A DNA stretch of 64,000 bases from Streptomyces marokkonensis. GTDB lineage: Bacteria > Actinomycetota > Actinomycetes > Streptomycetales > Streptomycetaceae. This document shows, one piece after another, positions 36,506 through 44,821 of this stretch (position 1 is its first letter; each line of letters begins with the position of its first letter). Below the pieces are notes generated by a model. The model saw only the letters and a list, made by a program, of their open reading frames with translations, had not been told where the DNA came from and made no database searches. The stretch is from contig NZ_VSKS01000026.1 of the NCBI RefSeq assembly GCF_008312835.1, positions 38,536 to 102,535 on the forward strand, read 5' to 3'. Made by a program: the position numbers and the translations under genes.

Positions 36506-37079
36506 ATGGCCGAGCACGAGCAGTTGCTGACACAGGTGGCGGACAAGGCCCGCAACACCCGCCCGTGGGGCCGGCCTTCCCTCCCTGAGCCCATCGACGC
36601 GGCCACGCCGGCGCGCGCCGAGGCCACCCTGGGTTTCTCCCTGCCCCCGCTGCTCGTGCAGCTCCATCTGCGGACAGCGGACAGCGGACGGCGGCTTCGG
36701 CCCCGAGTACGGTCTGCTGCCCCTCCTGGACAGCGCGCCCTCCGGCGAACCCGCCGCCGTGGCCCAGTACCTGGCCCGCCGCGAGAGCGGCCGGGAGGAC
36801 CCGGACCGGTCCTGGCCCGAGGGCGTGCTGCCGATGTCCCACCGGGGCTGCGGCATGTACGCCTGCGTCGACTGCCGCTCGCCCCGGGCCACCGTCCTCC
36901 TCTTCGGACCCAACCCGGGCGACCCGGACCACGCCTGGTTCCTCGACTCCCCGGACCTCACGGACCGGCTCCACTCCTGGCTCCGGGGCACGGGCTGGTA
37001 CGAGGAGGAGAACGAGGACACGGACCTGGCGCCGTGGACCGGTTTCCCCGGCCCCGCGACGGCGGCGCGGACGCCCTGA
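36506..37079 (+). pseudogene. SMI1/KNR4-like gene broken by a 7-bp duplication
   Basis: The first frame reads MAEHEQLLTQVADKARNTRP... to LPPLLVQLHLRTAD, then turns to Arg-rich nonsense. The second frame continues the family from GGFGPEYGLLPLLDSAPS through MYACVDCRSPRATVLLF to the stop at 37079. At the junction CGGACAG occurs twice in a row (36671-36677, 36678-36684) before CGGACGG. Removing one copy joins the frames and restores a protein of about 188 residues with a typical SMI1/KNR4 fold (a family that includes toxin-immunity proteins). So the gene is probably inactive, or switches phase by slippage. Confidence 0.85.
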
Positions 37080-37099
37080 CCGAGCCCCGTACGCGTCGG

Positions 37100-38347
37100 C
37101 TACCGCCGGCCGCTCAGCCCGCGCACGCCGTACACCACCACGCCGGCCACCAGGACCCCCGCGCCCGTGACCACCGAGACCCAAGGCAGCGAGAACGCCA
37201 GTACCAGACACCCGGCCAGCCCCACCGCCGGCACCACCCGCGCCACCACCCTCGCGTCGAGCGTCCAGGCCGAGGCGTTGGCCACCGCGTAGTACGTCAG
37301 CACGCCGAAGGAGGAGAAACCGATCGCACCCCGCACATCCACCGTGGCGGCCAGCACGGCGACCACGAGCCCCACCGCCAGCTCCGCCCGGTGCGGCACC
37401 CGGAACCGCGGATGCGCGGCGGCCAGGGCGCCCGGAAGATGCCGGTCCCGGGCCATCGCCAGCGTCGTCCGCGAGACCCCCAGGATCAGGGCGAGCAGCG
37501 AACCCAGCGCGGCCACCGCCGCGCCCACCCGCACCACCGGCGCGAGCCCGGGAACGCCCGCGGCCCGCACCGCGTCGGCGAGCGGCGCGGTGGCGTCGCC
37601 CAGCCCTTTCGGCCCCAGGACCGAGAGGACGGCCACGGCGACGGCCGCGTACACGACCAGCGCGATGCCGAGCGCCAGGGGGATCGCCCGGGGGATGGTG
37701 CGTGCCGGATCCCTGACCTCCTCACCGAGCGTCGCGATACGGGCGTACCCGGCGAAGGCGAAGAACAGCAGACCGCCCGCCTGGAGCACCCCGCCCGCCC
37801 CGCCCGACACCCCGATGTCCAGCCGCCCGGCATCGGCCTCTCCCGACGTCAGACACACGACCACCACGGAGGCGAGGACCGCCAGGACCACACCCACGAT
37901 CGCCCGCGTCAGCCACGCGGACTTCTGGACACCGCCGTAGTTCACCGCGGTCAGCAGCACCACGGCGGCGACCGCCACGGCGTGCGCCTGCTCCGGCCAG
38001 ACGTACGCGCCCACGGTGAGCGCCATCGCCGCACAGGAGGCCGTCTTGCCCACCACGAACGCCCAGCCCGCGAGGTAACCCCAGAAGTCCCCGAGCCTCT
38101 CGCGCCCGTACACGTACGTGCCGCCCGAAGCGGGGTACAGGGCGGCGAGGCGCGCGGACGAGGTGGCGTTGCAGTAGGCGACCACGGCGGCGACGGCCAG
38201 ACCCAGGAGCAACCCGGAACCGGCCGCGTGCGCGGCGGGCGCCAGGGCGGCGAAGATCCCGGCTCCCACCATCGAGCCGAGACCGATGATGACGGCGTCA
38301 CCGACACCGAGCGTGCGGCGCAGTTGGGGGCCGGACGTGTCTGTCAC
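37100..38347 (-). CDS. APC-superfamily amino acid permease
   Basis: This 415-residue integral membrane protein has about 12 hydrophobic segments. The first helix motif GLGSMVGAGIFAALAPAA is the unwound substrate-binding segment of the amino acid-polyamine-organocation family. TYVYGRERLGDFWGYLAGW and FFAFAGYARIATLGEEV (helix 6 region) are also typical. It imports or exchanges an amino acid; specificity unknown. GTG 38347 has only a weak AAGGTG site. Convergent with the broken SMI1-like gene. Confidence 0.92.
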   Translation of the reverse strand: MTDTSGPQLRRTLGVGDAVIIGLGSMVGAGIFAALAPAAHAAGSGLLLGLAVAAVVAYCNATSSARLAALYPASGGTYVYGRERLGDFWGYLAGWAFVVGKTASCAAMALTVGAYVWPEQAHAVAVAAVVLLTAVNYGGVQKSAWLTRAIVGVVLAVLASVVVVCLTSGEADAGRLDIGVSGGAGGVLQAGGLLFFAFAGYARIATLGEEVRDPARTIPRAIPLALGIALVVYAAVAVAVLSVLGPKGLGDATAPLADAVRAAGVPGLAPVVRVGAAVAALGSLLALILGVSRTTLAMARDRHLPGALAAAHPRFRVPHRAELAVGLVVAVLAATVDVRGAIGFSSFGVLTYYAVANASAWTLDARVVARVVPAVGLAGCLVLAFSLPWVSVVTGAGVLVAGVVVYGVRGLSGRR

Positions 38348-38440
38348 AGGACCGCACCTTACTGATCAGGTGCAACCGCCACATGTACGGGTGGCGTCTT
38401 CCAGGGTGCGAGGGCGACGGGAAAGGGGCAGGTGTACGGC

Positions 38441-38707
38441 ATGACGATCATCAGCTGGATCATCCTGGGGCTGCTGGCCGGAGCGATCGCGAAGTTCCTG
38501 CTCCCCGGCCGCGACCCGGGCGGCCTCATCGGCACCACCCTGATCGGCGTCGCCGGCGCGTTCATCGGCGGCTGGATGTCGGCCCGTTGGTTCGACCACC
38601 CGATCACCAAGGACTTCTACGACGGCACCACCTGGGTCGCCGCGATCGGCGGCTCGCTGGTCCTCCTGATCGCCTACCGCATCCTGTTCGGCCACTCACG
38701 CGACTGA
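38441..38707 (+). CDS. GlsB/YeaQ/YmgE-family membrane protein
   Basis: The 88-residue protein has three hydrophobic stretches and the family motif GLLAGAIAKFLLPGRDPGG, then GTTLIGVAGAFIGGW. Members are small stress-associated membrane proteins sometimes called transglycosylase-associated, without proven activity. ATG 38441 gives the conserved MTIISW start; an in-frame GTG at 38432 is possible. Confidence 0.92.
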   Translation: MTIISWIILGLLAGAIAKFLLPGRDPGGLIGTTLIGVAGAFIGGWMSARWFDHPITKDFYDGTTWVAAIGGSLVLLIAYRILFGHSRD

Positions 38708-38710
38708 CGC

Positions 38711-38739
38711 GGGGTGGGCACCGTGCGGGTGCCCACCCC
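38711..38739. terminator. Bidirectional terminator hairpin
   Basis: GGGGTGGGCACC and GGTGCCCACCCC form a perfect 12-base stem with a 5-base loop, between the convergent GlsB-like gene and yajQ. Confidence 0.8.
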
Positions 38740-38760
38740 TCTCAGCCGCGCCCGGCGGCC

Positions 38761-39249
38761 CTACCGGTAGTTCACGAACTGCAGCGCGAAGTCGAAGTCC
38801 TTGCCCTTGAGGAGGGCGATGACGGCCTGGAGGTCGTCCCGGCTCTTGGAGCTCACCCGCAGCTCGTCGCCCTGCACCTGGGCCTTCACGCCCTTCGGGC
38901 CCTCATCCCGGATGATCTTCGCGACCTTCTTCGCGTTGTCCTGGGAGATGCCCTCCTCGATGGACGCGAAGATCTTGTATTCCTTGCCCGAGAGCTGCGG
39001 CTCGCCCGCGTCGAGGGCCTTCAGGGAGATGCCCCGCTTGATCAGCTTGGACTGGAAGACGTCGAGGACAGCCTTCACCCGGTCCTCGGAGTTCGCCTCC
39101 ATGAGGATCTTCTCCCCGGACCACGAGATCGAGGCGCCCACGCCCTTGAAGTCGTAGCGCTGCGAGATCTCCTTGGCGGTCTGGTTGAGGGCGTTGTCGA
39201 CCTCCTGCCGCTCGACCTTCGAGACGATGTCGAAACTGGAGTCGGCCAT
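38761..39249 (-). CDS. YajQ-family nucleotide-binding protein
   Basis: The 162-residue protein starts [23 protein letters not shown] and contains [13 protein letters not shown] and the closing [14 protein letters not shown] of the YajQ (DUF520) family. YajQ proteins bind nucleic acid or nucleotides; a Xanthomonas homologue binds c-di-GMP. ATG 39249 follows AAGGAGCCACAGGAC; the frame stays open to 39291. From memory, in S. coelicolor this gene flanks the SLP1 element inserted at the tRNA-Tyr next door. Confidence 0.95.
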   Translation of the reverse strand: MADSSFDIVSKVERQEVDNALNQTAKEISQRYDFKGVGASISWSGEKILMEANSEDRVKAVLDVFQSKLIKRGISLKALDAGEPQLSGKEYKIFASIEEGISQDNAKKVAKIIRDEGPKGVKAQVQGDELRVSSKSRDDLQAVIALLKGKDFDFALQFVNYR

Positions 39250-39482
39250 GTCCTGTGGCTCCTTGAATCGGGGTGCGTATCGGCTGCGCACCGAATGCGT
39301 ACCGGCGTACGTGAGGCGGCCCCGAGCCCGGCATCGGCCCCGGACCGCATCCGGTCCAGCCTAGTCACCCGCCGGCCCCCGGGTGGCGATCAATCGGGTG
39401 GCGGAGCACCCCTGTCCATCGGGTATTGTTTACGTCGTTGCCACGGAGCACCGCCGCAAGGCGGTTCGAGGGCAGCAACCCC

Positions 39483-39564
39483 GGCGGTGTGCCCGAGCGG
39501 CCAAAGGGAGCAGACTGTAAATCTGCCGGCTCAGCCTTCCCAGGTTCGAATCCTGGCGCCGCCA
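39483..39564 (+). tRNA. tRNA-Tyr (anticodon GTA)
   Basis: An 82-base class II tRNA: acceptor GGCGGTG pairs with CGCCGCC, the anticodon GTA is at 39517-39519, a long variable arm follows, then T-loop GGTTCGAATCC. No CCA is encoded. This gene is the classical SLP1 attachment site in S. coelicolor. Here it is intact and followed directly by a terminator. Confidence 0.96.
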
Positions 39565-39573
39565 CACTGGGGT

Positions 39574-39615
39574 AAACCCCCTCCGGACTGCGGAAACGCA
39601 GACCGGAGGGGGTTT
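39574..39615 (+). terminator. Rho-independent terminator after tRNA-Tyr
   Basis: AAACCCCCTCCGG (39574-39586) and CCGGAGGGGGTTT (39603-39615) form a 13-base stem ending in a short T run. Confidence 0.88.
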
Positions 39616-39672
39616 CTCGTGTTCGGGGGCGGTTCGGGTCCGCGGGCGGGAGCCTCGGGGCACACTGGCTGC

Positions 39673-39885
39673 ATGTCGTCCCGTCGCCGTTCCTGCCCCG
39701 AGTGCCGTCGCGAGATCGCCGTGGTCGCCGGGCGGTACGCGCGGCACGACCCGCCCGGCGCCCGGGGGAGCGGGGAGCTGACCTCGTGCCCCGGATCGCG
39801 CAGGCACGCCCCGCCCGGGGCGGAGCAGCCGTCACTGGACGGGCATGTGGTGCCCGAGTTCCCGGGGCAGATGTCCCTCTTCTAG
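39673..39885 (+). CDS. Small Cys-containing hypothetical protein
   Basis: The 70-residue protein begins MSSRRRSCPECRREIAVV with a CPEC knuckle and a further cysteine in SCPGSRRH, so a small zinc site is possible but not complete by the usual CxxC-CxxC rule. It ends PEFPGQMSLF. Codon use is normal (strong third-position G/C). No ribosome site is obvious. Function unknown. Confidence 0.65.
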   Translation: MSSRRRSCPECRREIAVVAGRYARHDPPGARGSGELTSCPGSRRHAPPGAEQPSLDGHVVPEFPGQMSLF

Positions 39886-39901
39886 CGCCTTCCCGTGACG
39901 C

Positions 39902-40558
39902 TCAGTTGCCCGCCACCGACTTGACGGCCACCGACACCGGCGCGGATCCGCTGATGAGCTCCAGGGTCAGTCCGGCCGTCGCCGGCGTGTCCACCAGTTC
40001 CGCCAGGACGGCGGCCACGTCGTCGCGCGGGACCGGACCGCGGCCCGTGTGGGCCTCCAGGCGGACCAGGCCGGTGCCGGCGTCGTCGGTGAGCTGGCCG
40101 GGGCGCAGGATCGTCCAGTCCAGGCCGTCCAGGCCGCGGACGTACGCGTCCGCCTCGCCCTTGGCGCGCAGGTACACGTCGAAGACCTCGTCGCCCCGGT
40201 GCGCCGCGTCCGCGCCCATGGACGACACGATCACGAAGCGCCGCACTCCCGCGCGGACGGCCGCGTCCGCGAAGAGGACCGCCGCCGCCTTGTCCACCGT
40301 CTCCTTGCGGTCCACCCCGCTGCCCGGACCTGCGCCCGCCGCGAACACCGCCGCGTCCGCGCCCTCCAGCCGCTGCGCGACCTCCTCCACCGAGGCCGAC
40401 TCCAGGTCGAGGACGACCGGTTCGGCACCCAATTGCCTTAGTTCGTCAGCCTGTTGGGGTTTGCGGATGATGCCCGCCACCTCGTCCCCGCGCGCGGCGA
40501 GCAGCCGCTCCAGCCGCAGCGCGATCTGACCATGACCACCAGCGATGACAATGCGCAT
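39902..40558 (-). CDS. NAD(P)-binding atypical SDR (NmrA/YwnB-like)
   Basis: The 218-residue protein starts MRIVIAGGHGQIALRLERLLAARG; GGHGQIA is the dinucleotide-binding loop. The middle IVSSMGADAAHRG and DWTILRPGQLTDDAGTG are typical of SDR a5-type epimerase-like proteins (YwnB/HIM1 group). Substrate unknown. ATG 40558 begins exactly at the first beta strand; the frame is open to 40606. Downstream of the amidohydrolase gene in the same direction, with a 100-base gap. Confidence 0.9.
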   Translation of the reverse strand: MRIVIAGGHGQIALRLERLLAARGDEVAGIIRKPQQADELRQLGAEPVVLDLESASVEEVAQRLEGADAAVFAAGAGPGSGVDRKETVDKAAAVLFADAAVRAGVRRFVIVSSMGADAAHRGDEVFDVYLRAKGEADAYVRGLDGLDWTILRPGQLTDDAGTGLVRLEAHTGRGPVPRDDVAAVLAELVDTPATAGLTLELISGSAPVSVAVKSVAGN

Positions 40559-40659
40559 GTCTTCGACCGTACGCCGGGGCGGCCGCATCCGCCGAGCGAC
40601 GCCCACGGGGCGCCCGCCACCACCGCACGAATCCGCGCGCCACGCGCCAACTCCCCCGC

Positions 40660-41922
40660 CTACGCGGACCCGCGCCCCTGCCGAGGCAGTCCCGGCCCCA
40701 CCGTGCCCGACGAATCGCAGTACTCCCGCACCGCGCTCGTCCGCGCCACCACCCGGCCCCCGTGCACCACGATGCGGCTGTACGCCAGTGACAGCGCGCC
40801 CGGGAGCCCGTCCCCGCGGACCGCGAGCAACTCGGCGGGGAAACCCGCCTCCACGCGCACCTCGGGCAGCCCCAGAACCGCCCGCGCCGACGTGCTCACC
40901 GCGGCATAGGCGTCCCCGGCGGCCAGACCCTGGTGCGTGGCCAGCAGATAGGCGGCCTCCAGCGGGTCACCGCGGCCCACCGGGTTGGACACGTCCCGCA
41001 GGGCACCGCTCCCGGCGGCCACCCGCACCCCCGCCGAGCGCAACAGCCGTACCGGTGCCGCGCCCCGGCCGTCCGCGGCACCGCAGCCGCCCTGCGGGAC
41101 ACACACCACCGTCACCCCGGCCGCGGCGAGCCGGTCCGCGGTCCGGGCGGCCAGTTCGGCCGGCAGTCCGGCGAGACCGCCGCAGGGGCCGAGGGCGACC
41201 CCCGGCCGCAGCCCGCCCGCCATCGCCGCGAACCGGGCCAGCCGGGCGGGATCGGCCGCGTCCGTGTGCAGGTCGACGGGGCAGCCGTGCTCGGCTGCGA
41301 CCTCCAGGACCGCCTCCACATAGCCCGTGGGATCGGGGTCGAGGTCCGGACAGCCGCCCACCACGGAGGCACCCATCTTCAGCGCGTCCCGCAGCACCGC
41401 GAGCCCGTCCGCCCCGGCCACCCCCGTCAGCACCCGCGGCATCGCCACCGTCGTCAGCTCGGCCAGCCCACGCAGTGAGCGCCCCGCCCGCAGGACGGCG
41501 GTCAGCGCGCCGAGTCCGGCCAGGCCGCCCACGCGCACATGGGCCCGCAGCGCCGTCGCGCCGTGCCCGAGCTGGAGCAGCGCCGCCTCGGTCGCCCGCC
41601 GCTGGACGTCCCGGGGCTCGTACGAGACGGGGCCGTCGTCTGCGGACAGGGCGGTGTCCGCGTGGGCGTGGGGTTCGGCGGGGGCCGGCAGGAGCAGGTA
41701 GCCGGTGAGGTCGACCCGGGTGCCGCACGCGCGCGTGCCGTCCGCCGCCAGGCTGCCGGCCGTACCGACCGCCTCGATGCGCCCGCCGCCCAGCCGTACG
41801 TCGACGGTGCGGCCGTCGGTGAGCCGCGCGCCGCACAGCAGGAGCGGGGCCGGGTCGGCCGCACCCGGACCCGGGAGCGAGGGCCACGGGTCGGACGGTG
41901 GCTGCGGCTGGCTTTCGGGCAT
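40660..41922 (-). CDS. Amidohydrolase (cytosine deaminase-like)
   Basis: The 420-residue TIM-barrel hydrolase has the first metal pair in AEPHAHADTAL and a second histidine in CPVDLHTDAADP. GAALLQLGHGATALRAHVRV-type sequence matches the cytosine deaminase/isoguanine deaminase branch. The position normally held by the catalytic SHC...  region reads ALGPCGGLAGLP rather than a clear H, and VAAGSGALRDV replaces the usual GSDN-type aspartate loop. Thus metal or catalytic ligands may be reduced and activity is uncertain. ATG 41922 follows AGGAG. Confidence 0.8.
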   Translation of the reverse strand: MPESQPQPPSDPWPSLPGPGAADPAPLLLCGARLTDGRTVDVRLGGGRIEAVGTAGSLAADGTRACGTRVDLTGYLLLPAPAEPHAHADTALSADDGPVSYEPRDVQRRATEAALLQLGHGATALRAHVRVGGLAGLGALTAVLRAGRSLRGLAELTTVAMPRVLTGVAGADGLAVLRDALKMGASVVGGCPDLDPDPTGYVEAVLEVAAEHGCPVDLHTDAADPARLARFAAMAGGLRPGVALGPCGGLAGLPAELAARTADRLAAAGVTVVCVPQGGCGAADGRGAAPVRLLRSAGVRVAAGSGALRDVSNPVGRGDPLEAAYLLATHQGLAAGDAYAAVSTSARAVLGLPEVRVEAGFPAELLAVRGDGLPGALSLAYSRIVVHGGRVVARTSAVREYCDSSGTVGPGLPRQGRGSA

Positions 41923-42085
41923 CGCGCTCCTGGGGCTCGGGCTGCGCACGAGGTCGCACGTCACGCTGAGACAAGATCACGCAGAGTGAGTCGAGCCTAG
42001 GATGACCGCCCGCCGCTCGCCGGGAGGAGCGCAATAGTCGTACCGGCGTGGTCCGCACAGGACAGGTCGGGGGGTCGAAACGGAT

Positions 42086-42115
42086 TTGGGCGAACGGCGG
42101 CGGACCGTGTAATGT
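42086..42115 (+). promoter_or_regulatory. Promoter of the tRNA-Thr/tRNA-Met/rpmG unit
   Basis: TTGGGC (42086-42091) and TAATGT (42110-42115) are 18 bases apart, ending 11 bases before the tRNA-Thr 5' end. This suits a stable-RNA promoter. Confidence 0.5.
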
Positions 42116-42126
42116 CTTCATCGCTC

Positions 42127-42199
42127 GCCCCAATAGCTCAGTCGGCAGAGCGTCTCCATGGTAAGGAGAAGGTCAACGGTTCGATTCCGTTTTGGGGCT
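42127..42199 (+). tRNA. tRNA-Thr (anticodon GGT)
   Basis: A 73-base tRNA: acceptor GCCCCAA with TTGGGGC, D-arm AGCTCAGTCGGCAGAGC, anticodon loop ATGGTAA giving GGT, T-arm ACGGTTCGATTCCGT. No CCA encoded. Confidence 0.96.
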
Positions 42200-42245
42200 C
42201 TGGTGTGTGAGGTTCCCGTCGCGAGGCGGGGCCGGATCGCATCAA

Positions 42246-42318
42246 AGCGGTGTAGCTCAGTCGGTAGAGCAAGCGGCTCATAATCGCTGTGTCACCGGTT
42301 CAAGTCCGGTCACCGCTA
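42246..42318 (+). tRNA. tRNA-Met (anticodon CAT)
   Basis: A 73-base tRNA: acceptor AGCGGTG with CACCGCT, anticodon loop CTCATAA giving CAT, T-arm CCGGTTCAAGTCCGG. It lacks initiator features (three G-C pairs in the anticodon stem are absent), so it is an elongator. A lysidine-modified Ile2 identity cannot be fully excluded. Confidence 0.92.
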
Positions 42319-42406
42319 CAGACAGTAGCCGATTGCGGGGTCGGTCCTTCGATCGGCTACTCTTCTTGCGTTAATACAGTCAATCCGTTCGTCAAGGAGC
42401 ACTCAC

Positions 42407-42571
42407 GTGGCTGCCACCGACGTCCGCCCGAAGATCACGCTGGCCTGCGTGGAGTGCAAGGAGCGGAACTACATCACCAAGAAGAACCGGCGTAACAACC
42501 CGGACCGTCTTGAGATGAAGAAGCACTGCCCGCGTTGCAATGCGCACACCGCGCATCGCGAGACGCGATAA
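42407..42571 (+). CDS. rpmG: 50S ribosomal protein L33, zinc-binding form
   Basis: The 54-residue protein starts GTG ([20 protein letters not shown]) and ends [11 protein letters not shown]. It carries both cysteine pairs, CVEC (14-17) and CPRC, so it is the zinc-containing C+ paralogue; Streptomyces often also hold a C- copy under Zur control elsewhere. GTG 42407 follows AAGGAG. It follows two tRNA genes and precedes the dehydratase genes, as in mycobacteria. Confidence 0.96.
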   Translation: MAATDVRPKITLACVECKERNYITKKNRRNNPDRLEMKKHCPRCNAHTAHRETR

Positions 42572-42582
42572 AACAGGCTCGT

Positions 42583-42621
42583 ACACGAGGCCGTCTCCCC
42601 ACTCGGGGGGCGGCCTCGTGT
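42583..42621 (+). terminator. Hairpin after rpmG
   Basis: ACACGAGGCCG followed by TCTCCCC pairs with GGGGGGCGGCCTCGTGT around an ACTC loop, then CGTTT. It lies between rpmG and the HadA-like gene and may terminate or attenuate. Confidence 0.7.
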
Positions 42622-42654
42622 CGTTTCGGTTCAGATACAGGAGGTGCCGCGCGC

Positions 42655-43107
42655 ATGGCGCTCGACCAGTCCTTCGTGGGGCGGAGCTACCCGCCCACCG
42701 AGCCCTACGAGGTGGGCCGGGAGAAGATCCGTGAGTTCGCCGAGGCTGTGGGGGACGCCAACCCGGCGTACACGGACACGGAAGCCGCCAAGGCGCTCGG
42801 TCACCCCGATGTGATCGCCCCGCCGACCTTCGTGTTCTCGATCACTTTCAAGGCCGCCGGCCAGGTCGTCGCCGACCCGCAGCTCGGCCTCGACTACAGC
42901 CGTGTGGTGCACGGCGACCAGAAGTTCGCGTACAACCGCCCGGTGCGCGCCGGTGACCGGCTGACCGTGACCTCGACCATCGAGAAGATCAGGTCGATGG
43001 CCGGCAACGAGGTGCTGGACATCCGTGGCGAGGTGCACGACCAGGCCGGCGAACACGTCGTGACCGCCTGGACCAAGCTGGTGGCCCGCCCGGCCGAGGA
43101 GGGGTGA
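42655..43107 (+). CDS. HadA-like (3R)-hydroxyacyl dehydratase subunit
   Basis: The 150-residue protein is a FAS1-type dehydratase (MaoC N-terminal) domain: ALDQSFVGRSYPPTEPYEVGREKI, then GHPDVIAPPTFVFSITF and RVVHGDQKFAYNRPVRAGD. In mycobacteria HadA is the substrate-binding partner of catalytic HadB in fatty acid elongation; the equivalent in Streptomyces is not well characterised. ATG 42655 has AGGAGGT upstream. Followed immediately by the HadB-like gene. Confidence 0.92.
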   Translation: MALDQSFVGRSYPPTEPYEVGREKIREFAEAVGDANPAYTDTEAAKALGHPDVIAPPTFVFSITFKAAGQVVADPQLGLDYSRVVHGDQKFAYNRPVRAGDRLTVTSTIEKIRSMAGNEVLDIRGEVHDQAGEHVVTAWTKLVARPAEEG

Positions 43108-43115
43108 ACAACACC

Positions 43116-43544
43116 ATGACGGCGAAGATCTCCTACGCCGACGTCGAGGTCGGCACCGAGCTGCCCGCACAGACGTTCCCCGTGACCCGGGCCACCCTCG
43201 TCCAGTACGCGGGCGCCTCCGGCGACTTCAACCCCATCCACTGGAACGAGAAGTTCGCCAAGGAGGTCGGCCTGCCCGACGTGATCGCGCACGGCATGTT
43301 CACCATGGCCGAGGCGATCCGCGTGGTGACCGACTGGGTGGGCGACCCGGGCGCGGTCGTCGAGTACGGCGTCCGCTTCACCCGTCCGGTCGTCGTGCCC
43401 AACGACGACCGGGGCACCGTCATCGAGGTCAGCGGCAAGGTCGCCGCCAAGCTCGACGACAACACGGTCCGCGTGGACCTCACCGCGACCAACGCCGGAC
43501 AGAAGGTCCTGGGGATGTCGCGGGCGGTCGTCCGGCTGGGCTGA
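43116..43544 (+). CDS. HadB-like MaoC-family (3R)-hydroxyacyl dehydratase
   Basis: The 142-residue hot-dog-fold enzyme has the hydratase-2 motif YAGASGDFNPIHWNEKFA with catalytic Asp and His, and GLPDVIAHGMFTMAEA. With the HadA-like partner it dehydrates 3-hydroxyacyl-ACP or CoA. ATG 43116 fits conserved MTAKISY; a GTG at 43104 overlapping the preceding stop is an alternative. No HadC gene follows. Confidence 0.93.
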   Translation: MTAKISYADVEVGTELPAQTFPVTRATLVQYAGASGDFNPIHWNEKFAKEVGLPDVIAHGMFTMAEAIRVVTDWVGDPGAVVEYGVRFTRPVVVPNDDRGTVIEVSGKVAAKLDDNTVRVDLTATNAGQKVLGMSRAVVRLG

Positions 43545-43584
43545 CCGGAGCGGTCGGGGGAGCGGGGCTGTCGGTGCCGTCTCG

Positions 43585-43590
43585 TAGTCT
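43585..43590 (+). promoter_or_regulatory. Possible -10 box for leaderless murB
   Basis: TAGTCT ends 7 bases before the murB GTG at 43598, and no ribosome site precedes that GTG. This pattern indicates a leaderless transcript. The -35 region is poor. Confidence 0.35.
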
Positions 43591-43597
43591 TGAGCCC

Positions 43598-44653
43598 GTG
43601 CAGGAACTCCACGACGCCCCCCTCGCCCCGCTGACCACCTTCCGGCTGGGCGGCCCCGCGACCCGGCTGGTCACCGCGACGACCGACGACGAGGTGATCG
43701 CCGTCGTCCGGGACGCCGACGACAGCGGCACACCGCTGCTGATCATCGGCGGCGGATCCAACCTGGTCATCGGCGACAAGGGCTTCGACGGCACCGCCCT
43801 CGTCGTCGCCACCCGCGGCTTCACCCTGGACGGCACCAGCCTGGAGCTGGCGGCCGGCGAGGTGTGGACGGACGCCGTCGCCCGCGCCGTGGAGGCGGGC
43901 CTCGCCGGTGTCGAGTGCCTGGCCGGCATTCCCGGCTCCGCGGGTGCCACCCCGATCCAGAACGTCGGGGCGTACGGCCAGGAGGTCTCCTCCACCATCA
44001 CCGAGGTCGTCGCCTACGACCGCCGGGCCCGGGAGACCGTCACCCTGAGCAACGAGGAGTGTGCCTTCTCGTACCGCCACAGCCGCTTCAAGTCCGACCC
44101 CGAGCGCTACGTGGTCCTGCGCGTGCGCTTCGCGCTGGAGGACGCCGGCGGCCTGTCCGGTCCCGTCAGGTACGCCGAGACGGCCCGCGTCCTCGGCGTC
44201 GCGCCGGGCGACCGGGTGCCGCTGGCCACGGCACGCGAGACGGTCCTGGCGCTCCGGGCGGGCAAGGGCATGGTCCTGGACCCCGACGACCACGACACCT
44301 GGTCGGCCGGTTCGTTCTTCACCAACCCGATCCTCGACGACGAGACGTTCGCCGCATTCCGCACGCGCGTGCGGGAGCGGCTCGGCGACGGCGTCGAGGC
44401 CCCCGCCTACCCCGCGGGCGAGGGCCGCACCAAGACCTCCGCGGCCTGGCTGATCGACAAGGCCGGCTTCGCCAAGGGGTACGGCCACGGCCCGGCCCGC
44501 ATCTCCACCAAGCACACCCTCGCCCTCACCAACAGGGGCGAGGCGACCACCGAGGACCTGCTGGCGCTCGCCCGCGAGGTGGTCGCGGGGGTCCGGGACG
44601 CGTTCGGGATCACCCTCGTCAACGAGCCGGTCACGGTGGGCGTCAGCCTCTGA
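43598..44653 (+). CDS. murB: UDP-N-acetylenolpyruvoylglucosamine reductase
   Basis: The 351-residue flavoenzyme makes UDP-MurNAc for peptidoglycan. The FAD-binding motif is LIIGGGSNLVIGDKGFDG. GIPGSAGATPIQNVGAYGQEV and FSYRHSRFKSDPERYVVL are characteristic, with the active-site Ser in AGSFFTNPI. Length and motifs match type I MurB. GTG 43598 begins MQELHDAPLAPLTTFRLGG; the frame is open to 43574. It converges on the adenosine deaminase gene across a strong hairpin. Confidence 0.95.
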   Translation: MQELHDAPLAPLTTFRLGGPATRLVTATTDDEVIAVVRDADDSGTPLLIIGGGSNLVIGDKGFDGTALVVATRGFTLDGTSLELAAGEVWTDAVARAVEAGLAGVECLAGIPGSAGATPIQNVGAYGQEVSSTITEVVAYDRRARETVTLSNEECAFSYRHSRFKSDPERYVVLRVRFALEDAGGLSGPVRYAETARVLGVAPGDRVPLATARETVLALRAGKGMVLDPDDHDTWSAGSFFTNPILDDETFAAFRTRVRERLGDGVEAPAYPAGEGRTKTSAAWLIDKAGFAKGYGHGPARISTKHTLALTNRGEATTEDLLALAREVVAGVRDAFGITLVNEPVTVGVSL

Positions 44654-44821
44654 TCCGGCCCGGGTGAGGGCGGTATCCCGGTTGCCGGTGCCCCGGCGCG
44701 GCGATTGCCCCTTGGTCCATGAGGCAGCTTCTGTGCGGCTGAGGGCCGGCGAATTCAGGCCGCGCGCCGGCCGGTACGCCTTCCGGGTGGTCCAGCCGCG
44801 CCTCGCGGCGCGGCACACCAC

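Noticed and set aside
39250-40558. Search for an integrated element (SLP1-like) around tRNA-Tyr
   Set aside because: No integrase, replication or transfer gene and no repeated tRNA 3' end were found; the neighbours are core genes.
42246-42318. Initiator tRNA or tRNA-Ile2 reading of the CAT anticodon tRNA
   Set aside because: The acceptor and anticodon stems lack initiator features. The Ile2 identity cannot be excluded, but the elongator Met call fits the usual Streptomyces arrangement beside rpmG.
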